From Nymphaea colorata (lineage: Eukaryota > Streptophyta > Magnoliopsida > Nymphaeales > Nymphaeaceae): a stretch of DNA of 64,000 nt. The DNA lies in NCBI RefSeq assembly GCF_008831285.2, contig NC_045150.1, forward strand, positions 11,701,868-11,765,867. The letters are read 5' to 3'. The position numbers and the translations under genes were made by a program. The notes beneath the pieces are model-generated. The model saw nothing but the letters and a program-made list of their open reading frames with translations, was not told where the DNA came from and did not search any database. Shown in pieces: positions 33,560 through 49,519 of this stretch. The number at the start of each line of letters is the position of its first letter. Position 1 is the stretch's first letter.

Positions 33560-36060
33560 TTCTTCTTTTCTTTCTTGTGCTTTCAAAGAAGAAAAGGAAA
33601 ACCAGAGATGGGCATTGTGGATTTGCGAGTGCGATTTTATTTATTTATTTCTTGAGACTAAACAAAAGAGAGAGTGAGAGGAGAGGCAAAAGCAGGTGCT
33701 TTGGAGCAAAAAAAGCCGTTGAGTAACAGAATTTTAAAGTGGAAATTAAGAAAGTTAAAAGCAGGCGCCCCTCATCTTTCTCTCTCAGTGACAAAAGTGC
33801 CCCTCTGCCATTCAAACAATGACAAGCAGCGGCTAGACCCCCCTCCACTTGAGAATGTGATTTTTTTGCATTAAAATATAGAATGTGGAGAACCAGAAAT
33901 TTAAATAAAATAAATGAAATACATAAAAGGAAAAGTAAAACCTGGATCAGTTTTTAGGGTATGACTGCAGCTAAAGGGACCTTGGTCAAGGTCCAAAAGC
34001 TGGACCAAGCCGTTGCCTACTCCCAAAGCAGACCATTCACTTGACCAAGGAGCCTATCTTAAACGGGTCGGACTCAGTTTCCTGTCTATTGATCCGAATC
34101 AGAGGTGACTTTGGTAAAGAAGATGTGAACTGATTTGAAATTGGATTTGCGATAGACGTGCGATTTTGCTGAAAAATCCGAATCGGAGACGTTAGTATCT
34201 TAGACATCTTTCATTAGATTGATTCACTTAGTCCAGACTGATTGATTAATGCCTCAAACGGACCGACGGTCTGATTGTGTGGGTCCAGCTGAGCCAATTC
34301 AAGCGCACACTAATTTCCATTGATTAATTGGGTAGCTCTTAGAAGCCTACTTAGCTTTCTAGAGATGAGAAGAACATTATGTTTTTGCAACACATATCTC
34401 TAAAACATATATTGAAGATGAAACGTTCTTATTTTAAAAAATATAGTATAATTATGCGTATTATCTGTATATCTAGATGTTAAACGTAATATCATAATTC
34501 ATGGAACAAGAATATATATATATATATATATATATAAGGTTTTTCGTAAATCAAGACTCTCAAAGAATTAAAACATTAAGTGCGTATCTAATTTTCTAGA
34601 CTCTAAGAGGAAACCATATGGAAGAGCTCCAGGTGTCGAGATGAGTGAAAGGAAAAGAAGCAAACATTTTAAGATAAATGTGTTGCTAGTATGATGGAAA
34701 TCAAGAAAGCAATATAAAGTAAAAAAGCAAAAGCAAAGGGGAGAAAAGAACCACGCTCCTTCTTTAACAAATGGATAGAGAACTTATGGTGCCAACCCAT
34801 TTCATATGGCCATATCTTATATCACCGGCACCTATGAGAGTAACTTTTGGGGTCTCGGCTTGGGTTGAGGGGTTGAGGGGTTGGTAAGCGGCCAGTATTC
34901 ATTTGGTTCGCCCAAGTAAAACTTGAAGTACTATGAAAGTGACACCGAAAATATTGAAAACAGCCTTTGTATATTATAAAAACAATGGGTTAAGTCAGCA
35001 CTCTCATGAATAGAGTACTAACCAGTTGTTCTCCCCTGCTTACCCGAAAAGCAAGATCTGAGAGCAGGGTTACATAAGCTCTTGCCTGTAAATCATAAAA
35101 AAATGACTTGCGATCCAATTTTTTGGGTATTCAATCTTAAAGAACACATCCACAAGAGTTTTAACTTCAGAACCAATTTTTTTTATTAGGTGTATGGAAT
35201 TTTTTAATATGTTATTTAATCATACTTTACCATATTAACACCACCAAAAAAAACTAAAAAAGAGAGAAAAGAAAATGAAGTCAATGTGTTACACTTGTCA
35301 AGTGGGTGTTTGAGAGTCATGTCGTGTCACCTCGATACTGGACCCCAAATTGCTCTGTCCCTATGACATAGGGGTCAATGTGTTCCACTGTACCATTCTC
35401 ATTCATTATTTGCCTACTAATAGTTCCTATGTTTTATATATATATCTCTATATATATATAATATACATAAACCCTTAAATGACTCAAACAGTACAAATGA
35501 AGTGTTTTTCAAGTAAGTTCCTTGAAGTTGAAGAATGATGGTAGATCTCCCAACATGATGACATGATATACAAATATGTTTTTCTATGCATGCATCCGTA
35601 TATGCCATGAAGGTGGCTTGCAAGGACGCAGACAGAGAAGCCGTAGCCACTCAGAGCGAGCAAAGCACAGAGCTTTTGGTAGTTGCCATGAACATGGCAC
35701 CATGACATGACATGTCCCGGCCATCATCAAGAATCTAAAGGATGGTAGACAAGAGGACATAAAGGTGCCCATGCATGGGAAGAGAATCATCTCATGCTTT
35801 TCATTTTTTTTCTTTCTCTCTCTCTCCTCTCTTTCTCTCTCTGTGTGAGAACTTTATTCTATCTGTTTCCCTCTTCTTTCGCCTTCCCACTGTGAATGGG
35901 ACCATGAGAGTGTGGTTCATGTATACCTTAAGAGAATAGTTTAGAGTAGGGAGAGGCTGAAAAGTAAAGCTAAGTAGTGTGCTATGGATCTTTCCACTTT
36001 GAAAAAAATCTATGCCCCCTTCTCACATGGGAAAGTGTGCTCTTGTATATATGGTCCTAT
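33560..36060. other. Intergenic stretch upstream of the BAM3-like gene
   Basis: No supported gene. It holds a (TA)12 run at 34512-34536, a TA-rich patch at 35436-35465 and CT-rich tracts at 35814-35845. A moderately GC-rich block at 35580-35790 contains a perfect 14-bp palindrome gccatgaacatggc (35686-35699), the palindrome cccatgcatggg (35768-35779, containing an RY-type CATGCATG) and a miR172*-like word (see findings). Confidence 0.4.
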
Positions 36061-36061
36061 G

Positions 36062-36092
36062 GACCTCTCTCTCTCTCTCTCTCTCTCTCTCT
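36062..36092. repeat. (CT)n microsatellite
   Basis: About 15 CT repeats. Confidence 0.9.
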
Positions 36093-36211
36093 AGCAACTT
36101 ATGGATAGCTCTTGGTCAGCCTTTGTGGCTTAAGTTATCTTGGCAAATTATTCATTTGTATTATATTTGTTTAAATGAGCTCGTGTAATTTATCTAGTAG
36201 GAAGCCCCCCT

Positions 36212-36320
<109 letters not shown>

Positions 36321-36408
36321 GCGTGCGCGCGCAATGGGTAGCTCTCAATCTATCTTTATCACCCATTCTAAACTAATTCTATTCTGAAAATATACATTAT
36401 TAAAACCT

Positions 36409-36431
36409 CTCTCTCTCTCTCTCTCTCTCTA
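36409..36431. repeat. (CT)n microsatellite
   Basis: About 11 CT repeats, 90 bp after the compound tract. Confidence 0.9.
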
Positions 36432-36779
36432 ATACCTTGCCTCTTTTTAGTCCATTTTGTTATTCTCATTTACTTTTGTTACCAAGCTGCTTTTGTAGTT
36501 CCATGGCTCTCTGTCATGCTCTTTGGCTCTCTGGCTCTTCACCTCGTACCATGGTTTTTGTCTGATTCCTTCTTACTTGGTACGGTTTTTGTCTGATTCC
36601 TTTTTATTGATCACATCAACAAATTAGATCATTTCTAACGTCTTGATCCATCTAGCTAACCAGGATCTTTTTTGTCTGGCCTTCCCTCCCTTATACATTC
36701 CCTTGTCTTTGAAGGAGCTTCTTCTTTTTTCGTTTTCACCTTCGGTCAACAATAATTGACATTTTACCTTGCGGTTTTA

Positions 36780-37150
36780 GCACATTTGCTGTTAGCAGGT
36801 TTTGGAAGAGTGCAACAATCGCATGTTTAGGGACACAACAGTAGTGTCATTTTATTGGATGTATCGTGAAGGCAAATGTTCACCTTGCCCTTCACATTGG
36901 TCGCAAGATAACTTTGACCTTTCACTAGTTCATTCAGTCCCTCCTCCTTTTCTTCTGTTCATGCCCAGATTTTTTGCTTCTTCATGTTTTGTGGTCTTAC
37001 TTTCTTTGCTATTTTTCTTTTGTTGTTTTTACTTTTCTCTTTTATTACTGTTGCCTAATAAGAATTGTTACTGTTTGTTTTTTATCTTTAATGAATTGTC
37101 ATTTTGTCGGCTCTCTCTCCTTCTTTCTCTTTGTCTGGTAGGCGGCTCCT
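36780..37150 (+). mobile_element. Possible 3'-end fragment of a LINE
   Basis: The frame starting at about 36800 reads EECNNRMFRDTTVV, which resembles the WKERNNRIF segment that follows the zf-RVT region of plant LINE proteins. It then passes into the hydrophobic, Phe/Leu-rich end often seen at LINE termini. No catalytic motifs are present. This is a weak, partial match. Confidence 0.3.
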
Positions 37151-39610
37151 AGTAAGTCTTATCACCTCACTCATATTATAAATGAATTTCAGTCGGCAAA
37201 ATGCTCATCTATTTGTTTAATCCGACTTTGTGCTTTCTGTAATTGTTCTAGCTGAAGACTCCACATTTTGCATGAAGTAAAGTAGTAAACTTTGAAATGT
37301 TTAGATGGTCATCGAGAAGGGAACATCCATATGTTGCTAAAACCCGATCACATAGAAAACTTCTTTAACGCAATTTATTATGCACGAATCTTAGTTCTTG
37401 GCAGTCGAATCAAACAACCATAAGCGCATTGATTTTCTTACATGGAACAATCTTTTGTGACAGCGTTTGGAACTGTTTAGGACGACAACGATGCACGAGG
37501 CACTCTAGAACATGAAACTTCTTGAGCAGTGTGACCTAAATATTCTCCTGTTTCTCGATATCTCAAGCCCGAGATGACATATATATATAAAAGAGATTGG
37601 TGACACTGCTACAGCGTGCTGCGTGCCTGTTGAGTTAGAGAGACGAGGAATGAACAGGGGCGGACGGCCATCGCTGGCACTGTCTGGTGTCGCTTGGACA
37701 TGCGATGGCCTCGGCCATCGAAACCGAGGTCGGCCCTTTGCCCCCGCCGGCCGCCTCGTCTTCCTCCTCCTCCTCCTCCTCCCTGCGCTTGTCTCTCAGC
37801 TGCGTCAGTCGTGCCCCCCACAGGCAACACAGAACAGGCTGCCCACTGTCGCCCTCCTGCAACTGCTGTGCCGCCACCCAGTTGTGCTCCTTTTCTCTTC
37901 CCGCGCGCTCACCAACAATGATAATCTTTCGGATTACAGGACATCCTGTTTCACAATCATCATGGCTGCCAAAAATAATGATTATCAATGATTCACACAC
38001 TCTTGCAAACGATTTTTCGTAATTATACCTCGCCCTTTTATCATTAGATGATAAAATATTTAAAAGCTGTTGCCAATAACACTTTTATCAATTTTAATCT
38101 TTAGCCGTATGGCAATGTCTGGTCACCAGCAGACTTCCAATTTTTGCATATATGCTGTGAAGCTGCCATCTTCCAGTCATTTTGATTCTTAAGCTCCGTC
38201 CAATTACCGTTGTTTCGTGTAATACATGAGGTAGTATGCTGTCAACATATATATATATATATAAAGGAAATTTAGATAGTGATTTTGTTTTTTAAATCAT
38301 TCAACCATCTAATCAGAATCAGAGTACCAACATTATAGATATTTAACAGAAAAACAAAAAAAAAATGATGAGTATTTTCATCATGCATTTTTTTTTTCTT
38401 TCAACCATCCTGACGTTTTTTGTTAAATTGTGGTAGACCCGTTAAAAACGATGTTGGCTATTTGAGATGTCCAGAAAAAAAAGTGACATAAAAGTTATGA
38501 ATAAATATTAAATCACTAAAATGGTCATCTTATTCTTTTTTTTTCCAAACTGTCCACGTAAACTAAGTCAAGAACCAAGGTTGTTTGTGATAAATCTAGC
38601 ACAAAATGGTATGACAACAACTCAAACATAAAACTAATTCAGTTTGAAATTGATTTCTTCCATCTTTCTTCTTTTTCTTTTTAATATTTCACAAGCATGA
38701 TTCCCATCTTAAAATTGATGGAACTTAAAATGAAATTAGAACTTGAAAAAAGCAGTCAGAATATATACATAACGTGCGGGCTAATGCCTGCGCTAACTCC
38801 TCTACTAGTTGTGGTTGGTCTATCATCAAATGGCAATTGGTCGAGCACTAATGAATGTAAAGTGAGGTCTTTAGGATTGGGTGCATGTAAAGCTACACGA
38901 CACTAGTGTGAGTCTGGTGTGGGCACCTCATATTGTTAGGCATGAGTCGAATACATGATAATAAAACTTTTATAAAGGTTTACATAAGCTGGGTTGGGCA
39001 CTTGCCACTCCAGCGCCATGGTAACTCCGTTATTCCATGGTGCTTAAGAGCAAATAGATTGAATAAAGAGGTTTTTACGCTCGCCGCTGGCAAGCTTTTG
39101 ATGCTTCGTAGCTTTTGGGAAAGGGGCTTTGGAGCTAAGAGGAACTTTCTCTTCCCATCTTTCATATACTCTTGAAATCATAACAAAGATCATGTTATTT
39201 TTTTAATGAGTTAAAACCCCCAAAAAAATGGATTAACATTTTAACTATGTGGGTTTTAAGAGATCATTCTTAATCATCTAAAAATAATTGGGAGTTTTAT
39301 AAAGGAAAATAAAAAAAATTATAAGATCAAAAGCTGAGTTGCTCTCTCTCTCCTCTTTCTTGCCAAAAAAAGGCAGTGCTGGTGAGGCTAGGTGACATGT
39401 AATGACCACATCCCTTGTTTGATGCCTAAACAGTTGTTTCTGTTTTAAAAATTAAGATAGATTCATAAAATATGTTTTAAAACTTTTTATGAACCTTCTC
39501 CAATTTTTTTAGGTAAATCTATAAAATAACAACATCTTATTACTGTTGCTGCTATCTTTATGTCATTAAAAGATGTTGGTCTCAAGTTGAAAAGTATTTA
39601 ATGCGGTTTT
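37150..39610. other. Intergenic stretch with an isolated GC-rich block
   Basis: No supported gene. 37620-37920 is markedly GC-rich (cctcctcctcct, gccggccgcc) and open in several frames on both strands; none resembles a known protein. The rest is AT-rich, with a (TA)9 run near 38249. Confidence 0.4.
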
Positions 39611-39614
39611 AATG

Positions 39615-42340
<2,726 letters not shown>

Positions 42341-42347
42341 ACATACT

Positions 42348-42381
42348 CTCTCTCTCTCTCTCTCTTTCTCTCTTTGACTTT

Positions 42382-42456
<75 letters not shown>
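42348..42456. repeat. Compound microsatellite (CT)n ... (AT)36
   Basis: An interrupted CT tract to about 42374, then after about 10 bp a run of about 36 AT repeats (42384-42456). Confidence 0.95.
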
Positions 42457-42459
<3 letters not shown>

Positions 42460-42465
<6 letters not shown>

Positions 42466-43480
42466 CAATCCCTTAAATTTCTAAAAAATCCAACTAGAGA
42501 GGCATGACCAGAATTGTTGTTTGATCAATAGGCATTGGCGTACAGTTGTGAGCCTTGCAGATGATAAAAAAAAGTGGAAGGAAAAGTGTATCAGAATTTC
42601 CTGTCCCCATAAAAGATATATTCCTTCAAAGATTACATGATCTAGAAGTTATCCTTCAAATACTCAACCACAGTAAGGTGCATAAAGCAGGCTTGTCAGA
42701 AATGGTCAAAATAACATGAACTCATGGGGCACTAGGTTGATACACTATATAATATACGTATATATATATGACGTGGACCCTGAATTTTTTTATGATACAG
42801 GTTGCAATTAACTTATTATATGTTTCTCATCATAAAAAAAAATATATATTAACAATTGATGTAAATATAAAACCATTTTATAAATTGGAAATGGGACACA
42901 TCTTGTCAAACATTGAGCCCTAAAATTCATGTTGATTGAGATAGAAAAAGGGGGGGAAAATAGTAAGTACAAAAAGGGGGAAAAGAGAATTGAAGTAGAG
43001 GGATGGTGGCTGACAGGAATGTGTACTGGTGTCTGTCTCTAGTCCCTTAAGTGGGAGGAGTCCCCCAAATGGACAACTGAATAATAAGTAACTGGCCATT
43101 AATGATTGTTTTTTGGTAGGGGAATGGAGTTCTCCACGTGTGAGCAACTACTTATCTTGCAGGGCTGGGCTGCCAGTGGCCAGCAACACCTACTCCTCCT
43201 CCCCTTCCCCTTTGGTTTTAGGTCACCCAAATGGGTTGCTTGTTGCAGGCTGTAAAAAGAAAAGGGCAAAGAGTAGGTGTCTCACTAGTGCGACGGAATG
43301 AAGGTAGTTCTAGGCAATGAAGGGGGAGATACCCTTCTTCATCTGGGTCGGTTTAGGGTTTGAAAACTGTAGCTATCACAGTTTAGTTTGTAGTCCAGTA
43401 GAGCAGCTTTCATGAGAACCGAAAAATGACTAGATTTATACCAGTCCATCAGCTCGACTAACTATGCTACATCCCAGAAA
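42460..43480. other. Intergenic stretch
   Basis: No supported gene, apart from a short TA run near 42760. The frames present are short and unlike known proteins. Confidence 0.4.
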
Positions 43481-43486
43481 ATTTTT

Positions 43487-43640
43487 CATGAAGGGCGAAT
43501 TAAAGTTCCTAAATTTTGACATGAGTCAAAATATCATTTTTCAAAATTTTTATGTAAGACAAGTGATTTTTTCTAAAATTTACATATATATATTTTTTTA
43601 ATTTTCTTGAGGTGGGGTCAGGGCCCATGCCTCACCATGT
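43487..43640. repeat. Dispersed repeat, copy A (pair with 49347-49510)
   Basis: gaattaaagtt.ctaaatttt, aaaatatcatttttcaaa, acaagtga and gtgggg.caggg words occur in the same order and spacing as at 49347-49510. It is an AT-rich non-coding element of unknown class. Confidence 0.65.
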
Positions 43641-43769
43641 TGTACCCCTTAAGGAGGGAATAAATGAAGGGAACTCGCTCTCCCAATTGGGCAGCCAATA
43701 ACTCGGAAGAAAGAGCTCCCCCAGCTGGTCTGGTTCAACTTAAAAGACCTTCTCCAGTTTGGCGTCCCT

Positions 43770-43930
43770 ACAATTGGTTGGTTGGTTAGTGATTGGTAGA
43801 CAGCGAGTCATTGGTTCAAATATGAGTGGCACCTTTGCCAAAGCAATTATGGGTCAGGACTCTCATTGGGGATTGTATTCTACGAGCATAGTTAGAATTT
43901 TTATCTTAAGAGGTTGAAAGAAAAAGAGTG
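43770..43930 (+). mobile_element. Possible tRNA-derived SINE, family 2 copy A
   Basis: A stretch around attggtagacagcgagtcattggttcaaat, followed by gagtggcacctttgcc, aligns with ttggtaggtggcctgtcgctgattcaaac and gagaggcacctgacc at about 51910-51960. The GGTTCAAAT word resembles an RNA polymerase III B box. No clear ends or flanking duplications were seen. Confidence 0.35.
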
Positions 43931-44020
43931 TATGTGTGCATGTGTGATTAAGGGTGGGCAAGGGCCGAGCTCCGGCCACTAAAATAGTTTCTCGCATGAT
44001 AATTTTTTATTAATTTCAAA

Positions 44021-44024
<4 letters not shown>

Positions 44025-44092
<68 letters not shown>
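44025..44092. repeat. (TA)34 microsatellite
   Basis: Long uninterrupted TA run. Confidence 0.95.
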
Positions 44093-44093
<1 letters not shown>

Positions 44094-44099
44094 CATTTT

Positions 44100-46950
44100 T
44101 TAATATAAACAACACCAGGCCGCCCCCACCTTTATTTGTAATCGTTTTCATATCAAGACCTCTTACTTTCTTTTTTATCAAGTGGGAATTAGAATTAGTC
44201 CTTTTCACTCTCTCTAATACATGTAAAGAGGAAAGAAACATCTGCAGTCGGTTCATTTGGTATAGTGCAGGAGGTTCCATTTTTCTTTTATAGGTTGATA
44301 TGGCTCCAATAAACCAACATAAAGTTTTGAAGATGAATATTCCTGTTCTTTGCATATTCCTGTTCATTTCAATGAACCAACAGTAACTTTTAAACACCCC
44401 ACAATTCAAATCAAATTGGTATATTGACTCAATCTAGGATATTTTTGTCATTTAACTACTATTTTTGCGTTCACTCATTCTTGGGATATGATTTCACAAC
44501 TTCATGGAAAATATGATCTTTGTCAAAAATTTAGAAATCTTAAAATTATATATATATATATAATTTGTATGCATAATATAAATTTGGTCGAATATGAGCA
44601 CAACCAACTTTATGCAGTGCACTAATTTCAAATCAATTTTGTGAAAAAAAAATTGATCTTTTCTACTGTCAAGTTCTTGATGTTATAACAGTCCCTCATT
44701 TTTCAATTATTAAAAGAATATTATTAAAGTACAAAAAAAATGGCTACTTTAATATATGTTCTCATAAAATTATTCTTAAGATCATGTCTATTGAAAAAAT
44801 ATTTTAATAATATATTCAAATAATTAATTTTAACAGATATGGTTTTTGTTTCTTAGTAAAGTGGTCTGGTTCATATATATATATATATATAAGGTCATCA
44901 TATTAACATGTCGGTATGAATAAAATTGGACAGGTTTAAAGTGTTTTACGAATAATCGGCAAATCATATTCTTTAGTTGACAGACATTTACTTTTCCCCT
45001 TTTGTGTTGGCAGCTATGATAACCTTATGATCAAACTTGTTCCGACGGCTAGTCAGCCCCGGATTAGTGTATACGTTTAAGATTGTGTCACTTGATCTAC
45101 ATATTTTTTTTTCTTTAAATAAAAATGAAATATCACAAAAAGAGTATTAAAATTTATCAAAAATTACCAACATGCTCCTGAAAATTAACAAACAAGGAAG
45201 ACGAGCTGAGTCAAGCTTGTGTATATAAACTTGAGCTACGACTCATTTACAACTCAAGAGCTAGAACTCGAGTTCTATTAAACGAGTTGAGCTGGATTTG
45301 ATCTTATATATATATCTAAACGAGTTCAAGAATAACTGCATGAGGTAGCTTCGGATCGGATCCGAATCCAGATCCAACGGCTTACAAGCAACAAAAACAC
45401 GCGCAGCGCATGATTGTATAAAGAAAAAGACAAAAAGCAAAAGGGTTCAAAGATAAAAGCAAAGAAAGCACACTTGCCACTCCATGGAGAAAGAGGAGAG
45501 AGGAATGAAAAATAAAAGAGAAGAAGAAGCACGCAACGTTCTTTATTAATTTTCTATCTCCATGAAAGACACGGTTTGGGATCCCGATGACCAACAGAGA
45601 AAGAAAGGGGAAAAAAATATAAACTTGTATATCGAGGACCAAGAAGGGATTGAGTGGGCTTTCTCTTTGGAATTTGCAGACTGTTCCCCTAACACTTGCA
45701 GTGGCCGAAGTGGCCTCTGCCTTTCATTAAAATATCCTTCCCCCTAAAGCATTCAAATTTCATCATGAATTTTAATAATTGCACGTCTCCCTAGTATGAT
45801 GGTGCTTGTGTTGCAGTCCACCTCCTGCCATCTCTCCAACATTATTATATATATTTATATATTATATTATATACAAATGTTCACATGCTTACTTACTATT
45901 ATATGCATATGTTATATATATAATAATCACACGCCTCTCTTATATATTGAATTTCTCGGTTTAGGTTCACATGAAGAAATCGTCTGGTCGCTCGCTCATA
46001 ACACACTGTCTTATGCATTGTATCAAGCGGTTATAATTAGACATAGCCCTAAATGATAGGAGGTTTTCAACTCTTATATATGCATTTGATGGTGAAAGGC
46101 ACACGATAAAGCTTTTTGTACTCATGTCAACTTTTTGGTCGGTCATGATGAACATTTGAGAGAACAACAAAAACAAAAAAGTGATGGTTATTTCCATCAT
46201 TTAATATCAATTCATATATATTTAATATCAATTCATATATATTTTTCTCTCAATCATCTACTAAAATAGATCAAACTAACTACTTATGTATGAACTGAAT
46301 AATTCTGAATACACAAAGTCACAATTCAATTATATGTGTATAGCTCTCAAAGGAACTATACTACCTTAGGTGAGATACTTTTGTCTGGCAACGAGAAACT
46401 TCAATGGTAGTGCTACTTTCTCATAGCTTATGCCTACTTAGGCCTATACAAGAAGAAGTTGATGTCTAAGAAAATTGAACCGCCATTTGCCTTTCTACTA
46501 ACCACTGGCCTAACTAGCTGTGCGAAGAAGTTAGAAGATTTTCACAATTTAAACTCATAAATATTTTTGAAGGGTACTGACTTAATACGAAAATGTGACG
46601 AATCTTTTTTAATGGTAGATTTACTTTTTAATTACAAGGAATATGAATTTCATGATTTTAATTATGCAAGACTAATGGATTTAAAACACTACCTATTTCG
46701 GAAGTAGAACAGTTGATAATTTAGATTTAAAAAAACGTTAATATTAAGACATGTCGTGTGCTAATTTAGTAATCATAAACATGTCGGTTAGATGAGAAAG
46801 AAATGCTTATTGCAGTCATGTTTGTGAAAGAAACTTAGCAATAGTAGGTCAATTTTGGTTTGGCTTGCTTCTTATCATCTTAATGTTCAATTTAACGTTT
46901 ACCATGTCATGTACTTAGAATGATAGTCAATATAATTCTCACTAAGTCTA
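44100..46950. other. Intergenic stretch
   Basis: No supported gene. It holds TA runs near 44551, 44875 and 45309. A cluster of gagct/actcgag words lies at 45200-45320. A 22-bp tandem duplication (ttaatatcaattcatatatatt) lies at about 46201-46245. Confidence 0.4.
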
Positions 46951-46953
46951 TTT

Positions 46954-46957
<4 letters not shown>

Positions 46958-46991
<34 letters not shown>

Positions 46992-46996
46992 AAGGA

Positions 46997-47079
<83 letters not shown>
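46958..47079. repeat. Compound microsatellite (GT)8(TA)10 ... (AG)41
   Basis: GT passes into TA and, after about eight bases, into about 41 AG repeats (46999-47079), one of the longest dinucleotide runs here. Confidence 0.95.
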
Positions 47080-47082
<3 letters not shown>

Positions 47083-47889
47083 TGGTTGCTATTAGACCCT
47101 TAAATGCAAGACTTGTAAGGAATCAACTTGGTTGTTAATCTTTTCAAGATGTATAACTGAAAGAAAATCAATTTGAAAAAAGACATATATATTTTGGACG
47201 GCTAATATTCATGAATCACATTTTCTCATTGATTTTATTTCAATCATCCATCTTAAAAAAAATCAATGGGCAAGCTGATTCCTTACATGTCTCGCACAAG
47301 ATAACACAAAAATTTAATGAACACTTCCAAGTAGTTACAAGTTTCAATTGTTTGCATTTACTTTCTTTCCTATTAATGGAGGATTTTCCTTACTAAAGTT
47401 CCCAAGCAAGCAGTAAAAGAAGAAAAAGTTTTTTGTCCGCACTACTGGCAAAAGAAACGGGTTTCGTGTTCTTTTTCCGATTTCCAATGCCATTCCGTCA
47501 AAAAGGAAAACGAGCTTAGACGATTTACATTGGGATGTGGAAGCATATTGGATTCATTTTGATCATGTCCAAAATCAAGATCCAAACCGGTATGGTCATC
47601 GGAATTTGTATATGAACGCGCATGCCAGGCAAAAATTCAGACCTTTATGGATATGTACCCACAGAAATGGGTCCCCGTTTCTTTTTCCCAAAGATTGGTT
47701 GTTCTTGTAAAGAAGTTTGTTTCGGTAACTGGTACTTCAATTCAATGCCTCAAGCTCATTGAGGGGTCCATGTGAGAGAGCAGGTGCAGCATAGGGTCGT
47801 CACAAATGGGTCGGATCTGATGGTAAGACTTTTCTGCATGTATCAATAGTTGGGACACGTTGGTTACTCAGACTCAGACTCCGATCAGC

Positions 47890-48385
47890 AGATGACCCGG
47901 TCATCGGGTCAGCAAGTTGACTCATCGACTCGATCATGTTTTAAAATAACCTGAATCAAGCAAGTTAGGTCGAGTCAGGAGCAAGTCAGGGGTGAGTCGG
48001 ACTAATCTTGATTTGCGGTCTGGTTTTTTAGCGATCCGAGCTAACTCAAGCATTTTTTGAGCCAACCCGACGAGTCTGCCAACTGTGGTGGTATGTGGTA
48101 TGATCAGTTAACACTCATATTTTCGGCTCATAATGTTTTAAAACACCCAGTCACTAGGTAAGCAAGTTGATTCATCGACTCGGTTGAATTTTAAAATAAC
48201 CTGAATCAGGCAAGTTAGGTCGAGTCAGGGGCAAGTCGGACTAACCTTGATTTGTGGTCTGGTTTTTTAGTGATCGAGCTGACTCATACAATTCCTGAGC
48301 CAACTCGACGAGTTTGCCAACTGTGGTGACATGATCAGCTAGCACTCATCTTTTCGGCCCAAAATGTCTTGAAACGCCTAGTTAT
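47890..48385. repeat. Diverged tandem dimer, ~250-bp units
   Basis: agcaagttga occurs at 47911 and 48161, exactly 250 bp apart. The following words (actcg, aataacctgaatca, gcaagttaggtcgagtcagg, ggtctggttttttag, cgacgagt.tgccaactgtggtg, gatcag.ta.cactcat) occur in the same order in both units. Several percent divergence points to an older duplication of a gagtca-rich non-coding repeat. Confidence 0.85.
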
Positions 48386-48389
48386 GTGG

Positions 48390-49340
48390 GTTATCTTAGT
48401 TTCTTTTGAGTGAGCAGGTGATCAACAACCCGCTACACGAAGAAGACCTGAAGGCCTCCCATTTCTCTTGTTTCAGAGGGTCCTGAACTACGTTGGGACT
48501 TGGGTAAGGTACGATACACCGTTTAACTTAAGTGTCTTATGGAGTCTTTAAGATAGCAGAGCCCAGAATTTTTGGCTAAGGAAGGGGCACTAGTGTTTTA
48601 AATGTTCAACTTAAAGAGGCATTCTTGTATAAATAAAAGATAATTTATGTGTGGGCTGATGTGGGCAATGACTCATACCAGCTCAAGCTTGGCTCTACCA
48701 CTGTTGTGTGCATAGAACATATAAATGTTTATATATCACACATTCTTCACCAAGGAAACAGAATCTTAGGACATCCAGCGTTCGAATATTGATTTTAAAA
48801 CTTAAATAACATTCATATTTCACACATGCTTACTGGAAAAATAATGTAATTTTATTGAAGCATGTATTCACAAAACACAATGTTCTTCTTATCAAATACT
48901 TTAAAAAGATTAAAAGGAAAAAAAAAAGGTTACAAGTATAACACTCAAAACATGCACCCTTTGTATAAAGCTAATTATAAACCAAGAAAATTAGCTACCA
49001 ATACTCGAAATTTTTTCATCCAAAGAGACAACAATAACAGGGCACGTAAACATGCTTTTAATCCTAAGACTGTGGGTGAGTTTGACAACAAGAAACTTTT
49101 CTCAAATATACTTTTTAGAAAAGCTTAGGTTTTCCCAATCAAACAGTGAAGATGGTCTTTTGAAACCTTCCACCATTTGGCAATGTAAATAGTATAGATG
49201 ACGTTGTGAGAGGTGAACGAAACCACCATTCCCTTTCTCCCTACCTCTAGAGTCCAGGGAAGTTGTTTTGGCATCTGGGTAATCATATGGTACACCATTC
49301 TACTTAAGTATTACCAGGGACAGGGACAGAGCCAAAAAAA
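48390..49340. other. Intergenic stretch
   Basis: No supported gene. An 88-codon plus-strand frame (48862-49128) is lysine/asparagine-rich and matches nothing I know. Confidence 0.4.
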
Positions 49341-49346
49341 TTTTAT

Positions 49347-49510
49347 GGGAATGGCAGAATTAAAGTTTCTAAATTTTAACTAGGGACAAAATATCATTTT
49401 TCAAATTTTTTATATAAAACAAGTGAATTTTTTTAAAATTTACATGTAAATTTTTTTAAAACAAATTGAAGTGGGGCCAAGGCCATTTTGAGCGCTACTT
49501 TGGCTCCACC
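49347..49510. repeat. Dispersed repeat, copy B (pair with 43487-43640)
   Basis: Same ordered words as copy A, ending in gaagtggggccaaggcc and a ctccacccct stretch. The outer gggacagggacagagcc / ctccacccctgag words are weakly complementary, as in a small non-autonomous element. Confidence 0.6.
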
Positions 49511-49519
49511 CCTGAGTAT

